The notes under the pieces were generated by a model. It saw nothing but the letters and a program-made list of their open reading frames with translations. It had not been told where the DNA came from and did not search any database. The translations under genes were made by a program, and so were the position numbers. This document shows, in pieces, positions 8,400-16,737 of a stretch of 64,000 bases of DNA (positions are counted from its first letter, which is position 1; each line of letters opens with the position of its first letter). Source of the DNA: Streptomyces asoensis (GTDB lineage: Bacteria > Actinomycetota > Actinomycetes > Streptomycetales > Streptomycetaceae); assembly GCF_016860545.1 (NCBI RefSeq), contig NZ_BNEB01000003.1, positions 868,001-932,000 on the forward strand. Reading direction: 5' to 3'.

Positions 8400-10262
8400 C
8401 TACAGCTGCGTGGGCTGGCGCTCGGTCAGGTCGTAGGTCTTCGCGATCCCGTTCCACAGCTCGGCGGCCCGCTTCTTCTGGGCGCTGGCGGTGCCGCTCG
8501 CGCGGTTGCCCTCCAGGGTCTCGGAGGTGGTGCGGGCCCCGCCCTTCTTGCAGCTCTTCTTCTTGTTGGCGGCGACCTGGTCGGCCCAGGCCGCGTAGTG
8601 CTCGTCGGCGGCGGCGGACGCCTGCCACGCCTTGGTGAGGGCGGTGGTCAGCGCGGCGTGGTCGGGCAGCTGGTCGACCTTCAGCGCGGAGAGCCGGGTC
8701 ACCAGCTCGGTGCGCTGCTTCGCCGCGTCGCGCAGGTCTGTCGCGGCCTGCCCGAGGTTGCCGCAGCTCTTCACGTCGGCCACGGCGCTGATCACACTGG
8801 CCCGGCTGCTGCCGCTGTCCGCCAGCAGCTTGTCGAGCTCGGCGGCCTGCTGGGCGGCCGCGCCGGTGGACGCCGAGGACGCGCCGCTCGCGGGGGCCGA
8901 AGCCGCGACGGTCTTGCCGTCGTCGCCCTCGTCACCGCCGCCGCCCCCCATCATGGCGCCCGCGCCGATGCCGACGACCGCGAGGGCCACGCCGATCGCC
9001 GCGAACAGCGGCACCCGAGAGCCGGTACGACCGCCCCGGCCGGCGCCGTCGTCGCGCACCGCGCGTCTCCCGCCCGCCGCGGGACCGCCCGGCGGGGTGT
9101 GGCCGGTCTGCGGGGTCCGGGCGGCGGGTCCGGCACCGTAGCCCGGCGCACCGCCGGGACCGCCGTACCCGGGGGCGTCCGGCTCGGAGTAGCGCGGGAG
9201 CTGCTGCGTGGACCCGGCCGGCCCGTCGCCGCCCGGTCCGCTGCGGAAGAGGTTCTCGAACTCCGCGGGCGGCTGCCGCTCCCCGTCGGCCTGTGCGGCG
9301 ACGGGCGGTATGTACTGCGTGGGCTCCGAGTCGGAGTAGGCGCCGGGCCGCGCTCCCGGCGCGGAGGCCTGCGCGCCCGCCGGGAAGGCCCCCGTGCCCG
9401 GGTTCTGGCGGCCGGGACCCGGGTAGGGGCCCGACTCGGCCGGGACCTCGGGCGGCAGCGCGCCCGGGGCGACGGGCGGCAGGTACTGGGTGGCCCCCTC
9501 GTCGGCGGGCGCGGCGGGAACGGGCGGCAGGTACTGGGTGGCGCCCTCGTCGGCCGGAGCCGCGGGCGGAACGGGGGGAAGGTACTGGGTGACGCCCTCG
9601 TCCGCCGGGGCGGGAGCGGCGAAGGACGACGGGTAGGGGCCCCGGCCGCCGTCGGCCGGGACCGGCGGTATGTACTGCGTCGCGCCGTCGTCGGAGGACA
9701 GGGGGGCGGCCGGGGGCAGGGGTGCGCCCGGCGCCGGGGCACTCTCCGGCGGGAGGGGGCCCGCACCCGCGGGGTCGCCCCCGTGCCACTGGTCGGAGCG
9801 CCCGGTGTTCCACCCGTCCTGCGAGGGCTGCTGGTGCTGCTGCTGGTCCGCGGGGAGCGGCCAGCTCTGCGCCTGCTGCCCGGCGGGGGCCTGTCCGCCG
9901 GGGCCCCAGGGGTCGCCCCAGGTCTGTCCGCCGGCGGGCGGCTGCTGCCCGTACCGGTCCTGGCCGTACTGATCCCGGCCGTACTGGTCCTGCCCGTACT
10001 GCTGCTGCCCGTAGCGGTCCTCGCCGTACGGCTGTTGCCCGGGCTGCTGCTGTCCGGGCTGCTGCTGTCCGGGCTGCTGAGCGCCGTACCCGCCGGAGTA
10101 GCGGTCGGACGGCGGTGGCGTCGGCGGCCCCTGGCGGGGCGCCGGCCGCGGCACGCTCGCCGTCATTCCCGGCAGCAGGGGCTCCCCGCCGTCGGAGGGC
10201 AGCACGATGCCTTCGCGCGCGGGCTGCGCCGAGGGCTCCTCGCCCTGTCCACTCTGCGTCAC
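8400..10262 (-). CDS. Large Pro/Gln-rich single-pass membrane protein with TQY(I/L)PPV repeats
   Basis: 620 residues. Residues about 1-385 are low complexity: QPGQQ repeats, then YGQDQYGRDQYGQD repeats, then six TQY[IL]PPV units, mostly preceded by DEGA or DEGV. One transmembrane helix follows a basic patch (RTGSRVPLFAAIGVALAVVGIGAGAMMGG, about residue 425). The roughly 170-residue C-terminal part is alanine-rich, helical and contains CKSCGN- and KKSCKKG-type cysteines, probably outside the cell. GTG start at 10260-10262 behind GGAG. The cytoplasmic threonine motif resembles FHA-domain ligands (Thr with Ile/Leu at +3), suggesting a Ser/Thr-kinase scaffold. This is inference; no close functional assignment is possible. 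Confidence 0.8.
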   Translation of the reverse strand: MTQSGQGEEPSAQPAREGIVLPSDGGEPLLPGMTASVPRPAPRQGPPTPPPSDRYSGGYGAQQPGQQQPGQQQPGQQPYGEDRYGQQQYGQDQYGRDQYGQDRYGQQPPAGGQTWGDPWGPGGQAPAGQQAQSWPLPADQQQHQQPSQDGWNTGRSDQWHGGDPAGAGPLPPESAPAPGAPLPPAAPLSSDDGATQYIPPVPADGGRGPYPSSFAAPAPADEGVTQYLPPVPPAAPADEGATQYLPPVPAAPADEGATQYLPPVAPGALPPEVPAESGPYPGPGRQNPGTGAFPAGAQASAPGARPGAYSDSEPTQYIPPVAAQADGERQPPAEFENLFRSGPGGDGPAGSTQQLPRYSEPDAPGYGGPGGAPGYGAGPAARTPQTGHTPPGGPAAGGRRAVRDDGAGRGGRTGSRVPLFAAIGVALAVVGIGAGAMMGGGGGDEGDDGKTVAASAPASGASSASTGAAAQQAAELDKLLADSGSSRASVISAVADVKSCGNLGQAATDLRDAAKQRTELVTRLSALKVDQLPDHAALTTALTKAWQASAAADEHYAAWADQVAANKKKSCKKGGARTTSETLEGNRASGTASAQKKRAAELWNGIAKTYDLTERQPTQL

Positions 10263-10474
10263 CGGGACTCCTACTGATGGGGGACCTTCGGAATCGTCGG
10301 TTCACGCTACCGGGTCCCCGGAACCCCGTGCCACGCAGCTCAGTCGTGATCTCCCTTCCGGCCGGGCCGGCCGGGGCATCGGTAACAGATCCGGAGCGCC
10401 GTGCGCTGTATCCGCCTCTCCCCGTGCGGGATCCCGTCGTTTCCCGCGCGTTCAGGCAGCGGCGCCCCGTCCGT

Positions 10475-11860
10475 TCACGCCGCGGTCTGCAACTCCAGCC
10501 GCGCCCCGAACTCCCGCACCACCGACTCGTCCCGGAACGGCTCCAGCCGCTGCTGGAGGTCCTCGAGGTACTCCGCGCCCCGGTTGGAACGCAGCGTCTC
10601 CAGCAACTCGACAGCCTTCAGGCCCGTGTTGCAGGCCTGCTCGATGTCGCGCTGCTGCACCTGCGCGGTGGCCAGCAGGACATAGCCGATCGCGCGCCGG
10701 CGCGCACGGCTCTCCGGGTGCCCGGCCAGGGACTGTTCGGCGCAGCGGGCCGCCGCCTCGGCCTGGCCGAGGTCACGGTGGCAGTGCGCCAACTCGTCGG
10801 CCAGATAGGCCTCGTCGAAGTGCGCGATCCACGCGGGATCGTCCCCGGCGGACGGCTCCGCGGCCTCCAGTGCCGCGACCGCCCGCCCGGACGCCGTCTG
10901 CGCCCCGCGCGCGTCGCCCATCAGGGCGTGGCCGCGGGCCTCCGCCGCGAGGAACATCGCCTGCGCGCGCGGGGTCACCCGCCCCCGCGCCCCCTCCTGC
11001 GCCGCGCGCGCCAACTGCGCGATCTCCCGCGGGTTCCCGAGCTGCGCGGCGAGGTGGCTCATGGAGGCGGCGAGGACGTATCCGCCGTACCCGCGGTCAC
11101 CGGCCGCCTGGGCCAGCCGCAGGGCCTGGATGTAGTAGCGCTGGGCGAGACCGGGCTGACCGGTGTCGACGGCCATGTATCCGGCGAGTTCCGTCAACCG
11201 GGCCACGGCCGCGAACAGTTCGCGGCCCACCGCCTCCCGGTAGGAGCCGGCCAGCAGGCCCGACACCACGCTGTTGAGGTAGTGCACCACGACCGGGCGC
11301 ACATGGCCGCTGCCGTACTGGTGGTCCAGGTCGACCAGGGCCTGGGTCATCGCCTTGACGGCCGCGACGTCGGACAGGCCCACCCGGGGACCGGCCGACC
11401 GTGCCACCTGCGCGTCCGGCGAGGAGATCAGCCAGTCGCGGCTCGGCTCGACCAGCGCCGAGGCGGCCACGGAGGAACCCGAGAGGAAGTCGCGCCGGCC
11501 CACGTCGCTGCGCCACAGCTCGCAGACCTGCTCGATGGCCCCCAGGACGGTCGGCGAGAACTGGAGCCCCACGCCCGAGGCGAGGTTCTTGCCGTTGGCC
11601 ATGCCGATCTCGTCGATCGTGACCGTACGGCCGAGTTTGCGGCCCAGCGCCTCCGCGATGATCGCCGGAGCGCGTCCCCGCGGCTGCTGCCCGCGCAGCC
11701 AACGGGCCACGGACGTCTTGTCGTAGCGCAGGTCGAGGCCGTGCTCGGCGCCACACATGTTGACGCGGCGGGCGAGCCCGGCGTTCGAGCACCCCGCCTC
11801 CTGGATGAGCGCCTGCAGCCTCTCGTTCGGCTGCCGCGCGACTAGCGGCCTTGCGGCCAT
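10475..11860 (-). CDS. NsdA-family developmental/antibiotic regulator (TPR-like)
   Basis: 461 residues. The N-terminal 75 residues form an atypical helix-turn-helix region (LQALIQEAGCSNAGLARRVN...TSVARWLRGQQPRG). The remainder is a series of TPR-like helical hairpins such as GQPGLAQRYYIQALRLAQAAGD and DLGQAEAAARCAEQSLAGHP. This architecture is that of Streptomyces NsdA and sporulation-associated paralogues, which repress or modulate differentiation and antibiotic production. ATG at 11858-11860 with a GGGGGTAG Shine-Dalgarno. It is divergent from the prim-pol gene, with 342 bp between starts. The exact paralogue cannot be named. Confidence 0.82.
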   Translation of the reverse strand: MAARPLVARQPNERLQALIQEAGCSNAGLARRVNMCGAEHGLDLRYDKTSVARWLRGQQPRGRAPAIIAEALGRKLGRTVTIDEIGMANGKNLASGVGLQFSPTVLGAIEQVCELWRSDVGRRDFLSGSSVAASALVEPSRDWLISSPDAQVARSAGPRVGLSDVAAVKAMTQALVDLDHQYGSGHVRPVVVHYLNSVVSGLLAGSYREAVGRELFAAVARLTELAGYMAVDTGQPGLAQRYYIQALRLAQAAGDRGYGGYVLAASMSHLAAQLGNPREIAQLARAAQEGARGRVTPRAQAMFLAAEARGHALMGDARGAQTASGRAVAALEAAEPSAGDDPAWIAHFDEAYLADELAHCHRDLGQAEAAARCAEQSLAGHPESRARRRAIGYVLLATAQVQQRDIEQACNTGLKAVELLETLRSNRGAEYLEDLQQRLEPFRDESVVREFGARLELQTAA

Positions 11861-12202
11861 GGGCACTACCCCCTGTGGCTGCGGTGACCGGGGCGGCGGG
11901 TACCCGCCCACACACCGAGTTGACGTGTCTTCCACCGAAAAGTTCCGGCCGAGAAGATCAATGCCCCACGCCCTCATCGAAAATGCGAGGCATGTGAGGA
12001 TTGCCGAGAATTACCGAGGAACACAGAGATTGCCGGGTTACCGGCGGAAGCCCGCCCCCTCTTCCTGGATACCCGCTCCCGCGCCCCTTCCTGCCGCGCG
12101 CCCCCGAACATGCACCCATGCGCCCCGGACGCGGAACCGGTGCTCCTCCCCCGCGCAAAGTGGCGGGCGTAACCCCTGGTGACGGCTAGAGTTGTGTTCA
12201 TC
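11861..12202. promoter_or_regulatory. Divergent intergenic region between NsdA-like and prim-pol genes
   Basis: About 340 bp with no convincing gene. On the plus strand a -10 box TAGAGT lies at 12187-12192, ten bases before the GTG at 12203, so the downstream message would have almost no leader. The middle contains AT-richer stretches (11935-12030), including AAAATGCG and GAGAATTACCGAGG, compatible with promoter DNA for the regulator. No perfect palindrome stands out. Confidence 0.4.
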
Positions 12203-12856
12203 GTGGAAGAGACCATCGCGGGCGCCGAAGCCACTCATATCCCGAAGCAGCGCGGGGAATCGCTGCTCGAGACAGCTGTTCGCTACGCCGAGGAACGACA
12301 CTGGGACGTCTTTCCCGGCACCTGGCTGGAACCCGTCGGCGGAGTGCAGCACTGCTCCTGCGGAGACGGCGCGTGCGCGGCGCCGGGCGCGCACCCCGCG
12401 CGCCCCGACTGGGCGACCCAGGCCACCGGCAGTGCGACGGTCGCGCGCCGGATGTGGCAGAAGCAGCCGACCGCCTCGATCCTGCTGCCGACCGGCCGCT
12501 CGTTCGACGCGATCTCCGTCCCGGAGACGGCCGGGTTCCTGGCCCTGGCGCGGATGGAGCGGATGGAGTCGACGCTCGGTCCGGTCATGCTGACGCCGGA
12601 CCGCCGGATGCAGTTCTTCGTGCTGCCGGGCGCGTCGGCGAAAGTGCCGGACCTGGTACGCAAGTTGGGCTGGTCGCTGTCGGCGCTCGACCTGGTGACG
12701 CTCGGCGAGGGCACGTACGTGGCCGCGCCGCCCACCCGGTTCGGTTCGCGGGGCGCCGTGCAGTGGGCGTGCCGGCCGACCGCCGCGAACCGGTGGCTGC
12801 CGGACGCGGAGGAGCTGATCCCGCCGCTCGCCTACGCCTGCGGACGGGATCGCTAG
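12203..12856 (+). CDS. Bifunctional primase/polymerase (prim-pol) N-terminal-domain protein
   Basis: 217 residues from the GTG at 12203, near-leaderless. The sequence RGESLLETAVRYAEERHWDVFPGTWLE followed by CSCGDGACAAPGAHPARPDW is the start of the AEP prim-pol domain seen in many Streptomyces chromosomal proteins and mobile elements. Here the protein stops after the domain and has no helicase part, and the polymerase aspartates are not obvious. It is therefore probably a domesticated regulatory or accessory protein rather than a replicative primase. An ABC transporter operon follows 41 bp downstream but has its own promoter. An in-frame GTG at 12194 is an alternative. Confidence 0.75.
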   Translation: MEETIAGAEATHIPKQRGESLLETAVRYAEERHWDVFPGTWLEPVGGVQHCSCGDGACAAPGAHPARPDWATQATGSATVARRMWQKQPTASILLPTGRSFDAISVPETAGFLALARMERMESTLGPVMLTPDRRMQFFVLPGASAKVPDLVRKLGWSLSALDLVTLGEGTYVAAPPTRFGSRGAVQWACRPTAANRWLPDAEELIPPLAYACGRDR

Positions 12857-12884
12857 CGACGCCCCGTCAGGAGCCGCGTCACCG

Positions 12885-12900
12885 TAGGGTTTCCGGCATG
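12885..12900 (+). promoter_or_regulatory. Leaderless promoter of the ABC transporter operon
   Basis: A -10 box TAGGGT at 12885-12890 is followed by 7 bases and then the ATG at 12898. Transcription should begin at or beside the start codon, so no Shine-Dalgarno is used. Confidence 0.6.
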
Positions 12901-13668
12901 ACGTCGGTACGCGTGCGCAACCTCTGGAAGCGGTTCGGGCAGCAGGTCGCCGTTGCCGGGATCGATCTCGATCTGCCCTCGGGGAAGTTCATCGGGCTCG
13001 TCGGTCCGAACGGCGCCGGGAAGACCACGACCCTGTCCATGGTGACCGGGCTGCTGCGGCCCGACCAGGGCTCGGTGGAGGTCGTCGGGCACGACGTGTG
13101 GCGGGACCCCGTCGAGGTGAAGGCGCGGATCGGGGTGCTGCCGGAGGGGCTGCGGCTCTTCGAGCGCCTGTCGGGCCGTGAACTGCTCGCCTACAGCGGC
13201 CGGTTGCGGGGCCTGCCCGGCGCCGAGGTCGACAAGCGGGCCGCACAGCTGCTCGACGTCCTCGATCTGGCCGGAGCCCAGCACAAGCTGGTCGTCGACT
13301 ACTCGACGGGCATGCGCAAGAAGATCGGCCTCGCGGCCGCGCTGCTGCACAACCCCGAAGTGCTCTTCCTCGACGAGCCGTTCGAAGGGGTCGACCCGGT
13401 GTCCGCGCAGATCATCCGCGGCGTCCTGGAGCGGTACACGGCGTCGGGGGCGACCGTCGTCTTCTCCTCCCATGTCATGGAGCTCGTCGAGTCGCTGTGC
13501 GACTGGGTGGCGGTGCTGGCGGCGGGCCGGATCCGGGCGCACGGGACGCTGGCGGAGGTACGGGGCCCGGCCCCCTCGCTGCAACAGGCGTTCCTGGAAC
13601 TCGTCGGCGCGCAGGGGCGGGACGCCGGTTCCGACCTCGACTGGCTGGGCGGCGGGGCGGCCCGGTGA
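12898..13668 (+). CDS. ABC transporter ATP-binding protein
   Basis: 256 residues. Walker A is GPNGAGKTT (about residue 40). The signature region is YSTGMRKKIGLAAALL, a weak form of LSGGQ typical of bacterial exporters of this type. Walker B is VLFLDEPFEGVD, and the H-loop is VFSSHVME. It powers the membrane protein encoded immediately downstream, whose GTG start overlaps this stop codon by four bases. The pair looks like an ABC-2 type exporter; the cargo is unknown. Confidence 0.93.
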   Translation: MTSVRVRNLWKRFGQQVAVAGIDLDLPSGKFIGLVGPNGAGKTTTLSMVTGLLRPDQGSVEVVGHDVWRDPVEVKARIGVLPEGLRLFERLSGRELLAYSGRLRGLPGAEVDKRAAQLLDVLDLAGAQHKLVVDYSTGMRKKIGLAAALLHNPEVLFLDEPFEGVDPVSAQIIRGVLERYTASGATVVFSSHVMELVESLCDWVAVLAAGRIRAHGTLAEVRGPAPSLQQAFLELVGAQGRDAGSDLDWLGGGAAR

Positions 13669-15272
13669 GCGGGCGGACCTCGTCGCCGGCGCTCGTCCCC
13701 ACCGTCGTACGGCTGAAGCTGTCGCTGCTGCGCAACGGGCTGCGGCAGTCGGGCGGGCGGCGGGCCGCGTACGTCGCCTCGGCGGTCGTCACGCTGCTGT
13801 TCGCCGCGCTCCAGCTGCTCGGTCTGATCGCGCTGCGCGGACACGACCACGCGGTGTCGCTGGTGGTGCTCCTGATGGCGGTGCTGGGGCTGGGCTGGGC
13901 GGTGATGCCGCTGTTCTTCCCGAGCGGTGACGAGACGCTGGACCCGACCCGGCTGGTGATGCTGCCGTTGCGGCCCCGGCCGCTGGTGCGGGCGCTGCTG
14001 GCGGCCTCACTGGTGGGTATCGGGCCGCTGTTCACCCTGCTGATGCTGGTGGGTTCGGTGGTGTCCGTGGCCCACGGGGCGGCGGCGTGGGCGGTGGGCG
14101 TGCTCGCCGTCGTCCTCGGGCTGCTGGTGTGCGTGGCGCTCGCCCGCGCCGTGGCCGCCGCCAACATCCGGCTGCTGACCAGCCGCAAGGGACGCGATCT
14201 GGCGGTGCTGAGCGGGCTGGTCGTCGCGATCGGCGCGCAGGCCGTCAACTTCGGGGCGCAGCGGCTCGGCTCCTCCGGTCTCGGGCAGCTGGATCCGGTG
14301 GCGGACGTCCTGCGGTGGCTGCCGCCGGCGTCGGCGATCGGCGCGGTGGACTCGGTGAGCGAGGGCGCGCACGGGGTCGCCGCCGCGCAGCTCGCCGTCA
14401 GCGCGGGCGCGCTGGCGCTGCTGGTCACGGCGTGGACGCGGAGCCTGACGCGGCTGATGACCTCGCCCGACGGCTCCACCCTCCAGGCCGCCGAGCCGGC
14501 CGCGCGGGAGCGGCGGGGCGCGGCGGGGCTCGGGCGGCTGCTGCCGGGCGGGCGCACCGGCCCCGTCATGGAGCGCAGCCTGCGCTATGTCTGGCGCGAT
14601 CCGAAGACGAAGGCGGCCTGGGTGACCTCGCTGGCCATCGGGCTGATCGTGCCCGTCCTGAACGCGGTGCAGGGCACCGGCTCGATCTACTTCGCCTGTT
14701 TCGCCGCCGGGATGCTCGGCATCCAGATGTACAACCAGTTCGGGCAGGACACGTCCGCGTTCTGGATGGTCGCGATGACGATCTCCACGCCCCGGGACGC
14801 GTACGCCGAGCTGCGGGCGCGGGCCCTGGCCCTGCTGCTGATCACCCTGCCGTACGCGACGCTGGTGACGGTGCTGACGACGGCGATGCTCGGCGACTGG
14901 TCGAAGCTGCCCGAGGCGCTGGGGCTGTCCCTCGCGCTGCTGGGGGCGATGCTCGCGACGGGCGCCTGGACCTCGGCCCGCTTCCCCTACTCGATTCCGC
15001 AGGAGGGCTACAAGAACGTGGCCCCGGGGCAGGCCGGTCTCGCCTGGATCGCGATCTTCGGCGGGATGGTCGCGGCCGCCCTGCTGTGCGCCCCCGTGAT
15101 CGCGGTGACGATCTGGCTGCACGTCACCGAGGGCGGGGAGGACTGGACCTGGCTGCTGCTGCCGGGCGGCGCGGCCTACGGCGCGGCGATCACGCTCCTG
15201 GGGCTGCGGCTGGCCGCTCCGCGGACGGCGGCCCGCCTCCCGGAGATCCTGACGGCCGTGAGCAGGGGCTGA
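13665..15272 (+). CDS. ABC transporter membrane (permease) protein
   Basis: 535 residues with about 12 hydrophobic segments, for example AAYVASAVVTLLFAALQLLGLIAL near residue 30 and AWIAIFGGMVAAALLCAPVIAVTIWL near residue 465. A cytoplasmic loop around residues 255-305 carries the basic stretch AREERRGAAG. The length suits an ABC-2/export-type permease with duplicated halves. GTGA overlap with the ATPase gene shows translational coupling. It converges on the hydrolase gene with 25 bp between stops. Substrate not deducible. Confidence 0.88.
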   Translation: MSGRTSSPALVPTVVRLKLSLLRNGLRQSGGRRAAYVASAVVTLLFAALQLLGLIALRGHDHAVSLVVLLMAVLGLGWAVMPLFFPSGDETLDPTRLVMLPLRPRPLVRALLAASLVGIGPLFTLLMLVGSVVSVAHGAAAWAVGVLAVVLGLLVCVALARAVAAANIRLLTSRKGRDLAVLSGLVVAIGAQAVNFGAQRLGSSGLGQLDPVADVLRWLPPASAIGAVDSVSEGAHGVAAAQLAVSAGALALLVTAWTRSLTRLMTSPDGSTLQAAEPAARERRGAAGLGRLLPGGRTGPVMERSLRYVWRDPKTKAAWVTSLAIGLIVPVLNAVQGTGSIYFACFAAGMLGIQMYNQFGQDTSAFWMVAMTISTPRDAYAELRARALALLLITLPYATLVTVLTTAMLGDWSKLPEALGLSLALLGAMLATGAWTSARFPYSIPQEGYKNVAPGQAGLAWIAIFGGMVAAALLCAPVIAVTIWLHVTEGGEDWTWLLLPGGAAYGAAITLLGLRLAAPRTAARLPEILTAVSRG

Positions 15273-15297
15273 CCGGCCCCCCGGAGCCCGGTCGGGG

Positions 15298-16245
15298 TCA
15301 GGGCGCTCCGGGGGTCAGGACGGCGTCCAGGAACGGTTCGATCGCGGTGCGCCAGCCCTCGGGCTGGTCGTAGTGCACGAGGTGTCCGGCGTCGGAGACC
15401 TCCGCGTACTCGCCGCGGGGCAGGACGCGCACCATCTCCTGGGCCTCGGCCCGCCCGAGTTCGCCGTCCAGGCCGCGCACGACCAGCACCGGGCAGCGCA
15501 CCTGGGCCAGTTCCTCCCAGTGGGCGTCGTAGACCCAGGTCTCGCGGGACTTGAGCATCTGCTCGGGCTCGAAGACGGGACGCCAGCCGTCCGGCGACTC
15601 CTGCATCACCTCGGCGTAGAACTCGCCCCGGGAGGGGTTCGGGCGCTCCACCCAGGGATCGTCCTCGCCGAACCACTTGCGGACGTCGGCGAGCGTGGCG
15701 AAGGGGACCGGCCAGGACTTGAACCAGTCGCCCCACTCGCGCTGCGAGGCCGCTCCCAGCGCGGAGGCCCGCATGTCGCAGACGATCAGGCCGCTCACCA
15801 GGTCGGGGCGTTTCGCGGCGAGCTGCCACGCGGTCAGCGCGCCCATGGCGTGGCCGATCAGGAGGGCCGGGGCGAGCCCGAGCTGTTCGAGGGCGGCCTC
15901 CGCGTCCTCGACGTAGGCCTCGCGGGTGAAGGCGGCCTCGGGCGGTTTCTCGCTCTGGCCGTGGCCGCGCTGGTCGAGGGCGACGGCGCGGTGCCGCTCG
16001 GAGAGCCAGCGGGCGGTGGACGCCCAGTGCGAGGCCCGGCCCATCAGACCGTGCAGTAACAGGACGCCCGGCCTGTTCACGTCCTCGTGCCCGCCGGGCC
16101 GCTCCCGGTCACAGTCTCCCGCCGTCTGGGACGGAATGACGGGTTCCGTCACGGCCTTCGCCGGGTCACCCTTGGGCGGGTCACCGAACTCCCAGGCCGC
16201 CAGGCGTACGCCCCCCGCCCCGGTCACGTCGATGCGTCGCGCCAT
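15298..16245 (-). CDS. Alpha/beta-hydrolase-fold protein with Ala in place of the nucleophile Ser
   Basis: 315 residues. The fold is clear: VLLLHGLMGRASHW (oxyanion region), AVALDQRGHGQSEKP, and the catalytic-His region SDAGHLVHYDQPEGW near the C-terminus. The nucleophile elbow, however, reads GHAMG instead of GHSMG: codon 133 at 15847-15849 is GCC (Ala). Unless another residue substitutes, classical ester hydrolysis should fail, so it may be a binding protein, a lyase-like enzyme or a degenerate hydrolase. A 30-residue insertion (about residues 23-52) precedes the first strand. ATG at 16243-16245 follows GGGGG. A perfect 16-bp palindrome lies 77 bp upstream. Confidence 0.82.
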   Translation of the reverse strand: MARRIDVTGAGGVRLAAWEFGDPPKGDPAKAVTEPVIPSQTAGDCDRERPGGHEDVNRPGVLLLHGLMGRASHWASTARWLSERHRAVALDQRGHGQSEKPPEAAFTREAYVEDAEAALEQLGLAPALLIGHAMGALTAWQLAAKRPDLVSGLIVCDMRASALGAASQREWGDWFKSWPVPFATLADVRKWFGEDDPWVERPNPSRGEFYAEVMQESPDGWRPVFEPEQMLKSRETWVYDAHWEELAQVRCPVLVVRGLDGELGRAEAQEMVRVLPRGEYAEVSDAGHLVHYDQPEGWRTAIEPFLDAVLTPGAP

Positions 16246-16321
16246 AGGTACTGGCACCCCCTAGCCGTTATGCCGCCGCGCTGCCGATGCCTTCGTACTG
16301 CCTTCAATCACCCGCAGGCTA

Positions 16322-16337
16322 TCGAAAGGCCTTTCGA
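16322..16337. promoter_or_regulatory. Perfect 16-bp palindrome upstream of the hydrolase gene
   Basis: TCGAAAGGCCTTTCGA is a complete palindrome, about 75-90 bp before the hydrolase start codon. It is a reasonable operator for a dimeric regulator. One such palindrome could occur by chance in a window of this size. Confidence 0.4.
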
Positions 16338-16504
16338 GAAATGCACTCTCCGCGCACAACACCCCTCGTTCGAGTGACCACACTCAAGGAATGATCCCCG
16401 CTGCCGAGGGGAGACCTTCATCGGGGGGCGGACCGCTCGGGGAAACCGGTCCGAGGGAATGACCCTGAGAGCTCGGGGCTCCGGGTCAGTACAGGGGAGG
16501 ACAG

Positions 16505-16530
16505 GCCCCGGTGCCGTACGGCACCGGGGC
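16505..16530. terminator. Strong hairpin (12-bp stem, 2-nt loop)
   Basis: GCCCCGGTGCCG, then TA, then its exact reverse complement. It lies downstream of dmdR1 and upstream of the hydrolase promoter region on the same strand. A terminator of the GC-rich, U-poor actinobacterial type is the simplest reading. Confidence 0.55.
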
Positions 16531-16737
16531 TCTCCACTGCTCCGCGACACGGCATCCCGCCCCCTCCGGTCATATGCCTCACGCGACAGCCTGGCACGGG
16601 AAGCCCTCCGGCGCTGCGATTCGACACAGGGAATCTGCGATTCGACGAGATCGACGGCACACCCCAACTGCCCCACGCTCCCCAGGAGTTGAACAACCCT
16701 CAGCGTTTCACCGGCGGCGGGGCCGCGGGCCCCGGGG

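Larger units (their letters stand above)
16246..16737. other. Gene-free 490 bp between dmdR1 and the hydrolase gene
   Basis: No open frame here looks protein-coding. It contains the palindrome at 16322-16337 and a hairpin at 16505-16530. It also has a 12-base direct repeat, CTGCGATTCGAC, at 16614-16625 and 16635-16646. The repeats are 21 bases apart, that is two helical turns, as expected for side-by-side protein binding. A function is not known. Confidence 0.5.

Noticed and set aside
12203..12856. Mobile-element primase (integrated plasmid)
   Set aside because: No integrase, repeats or helicase part; neighbours are ordinary chromosomal genes.
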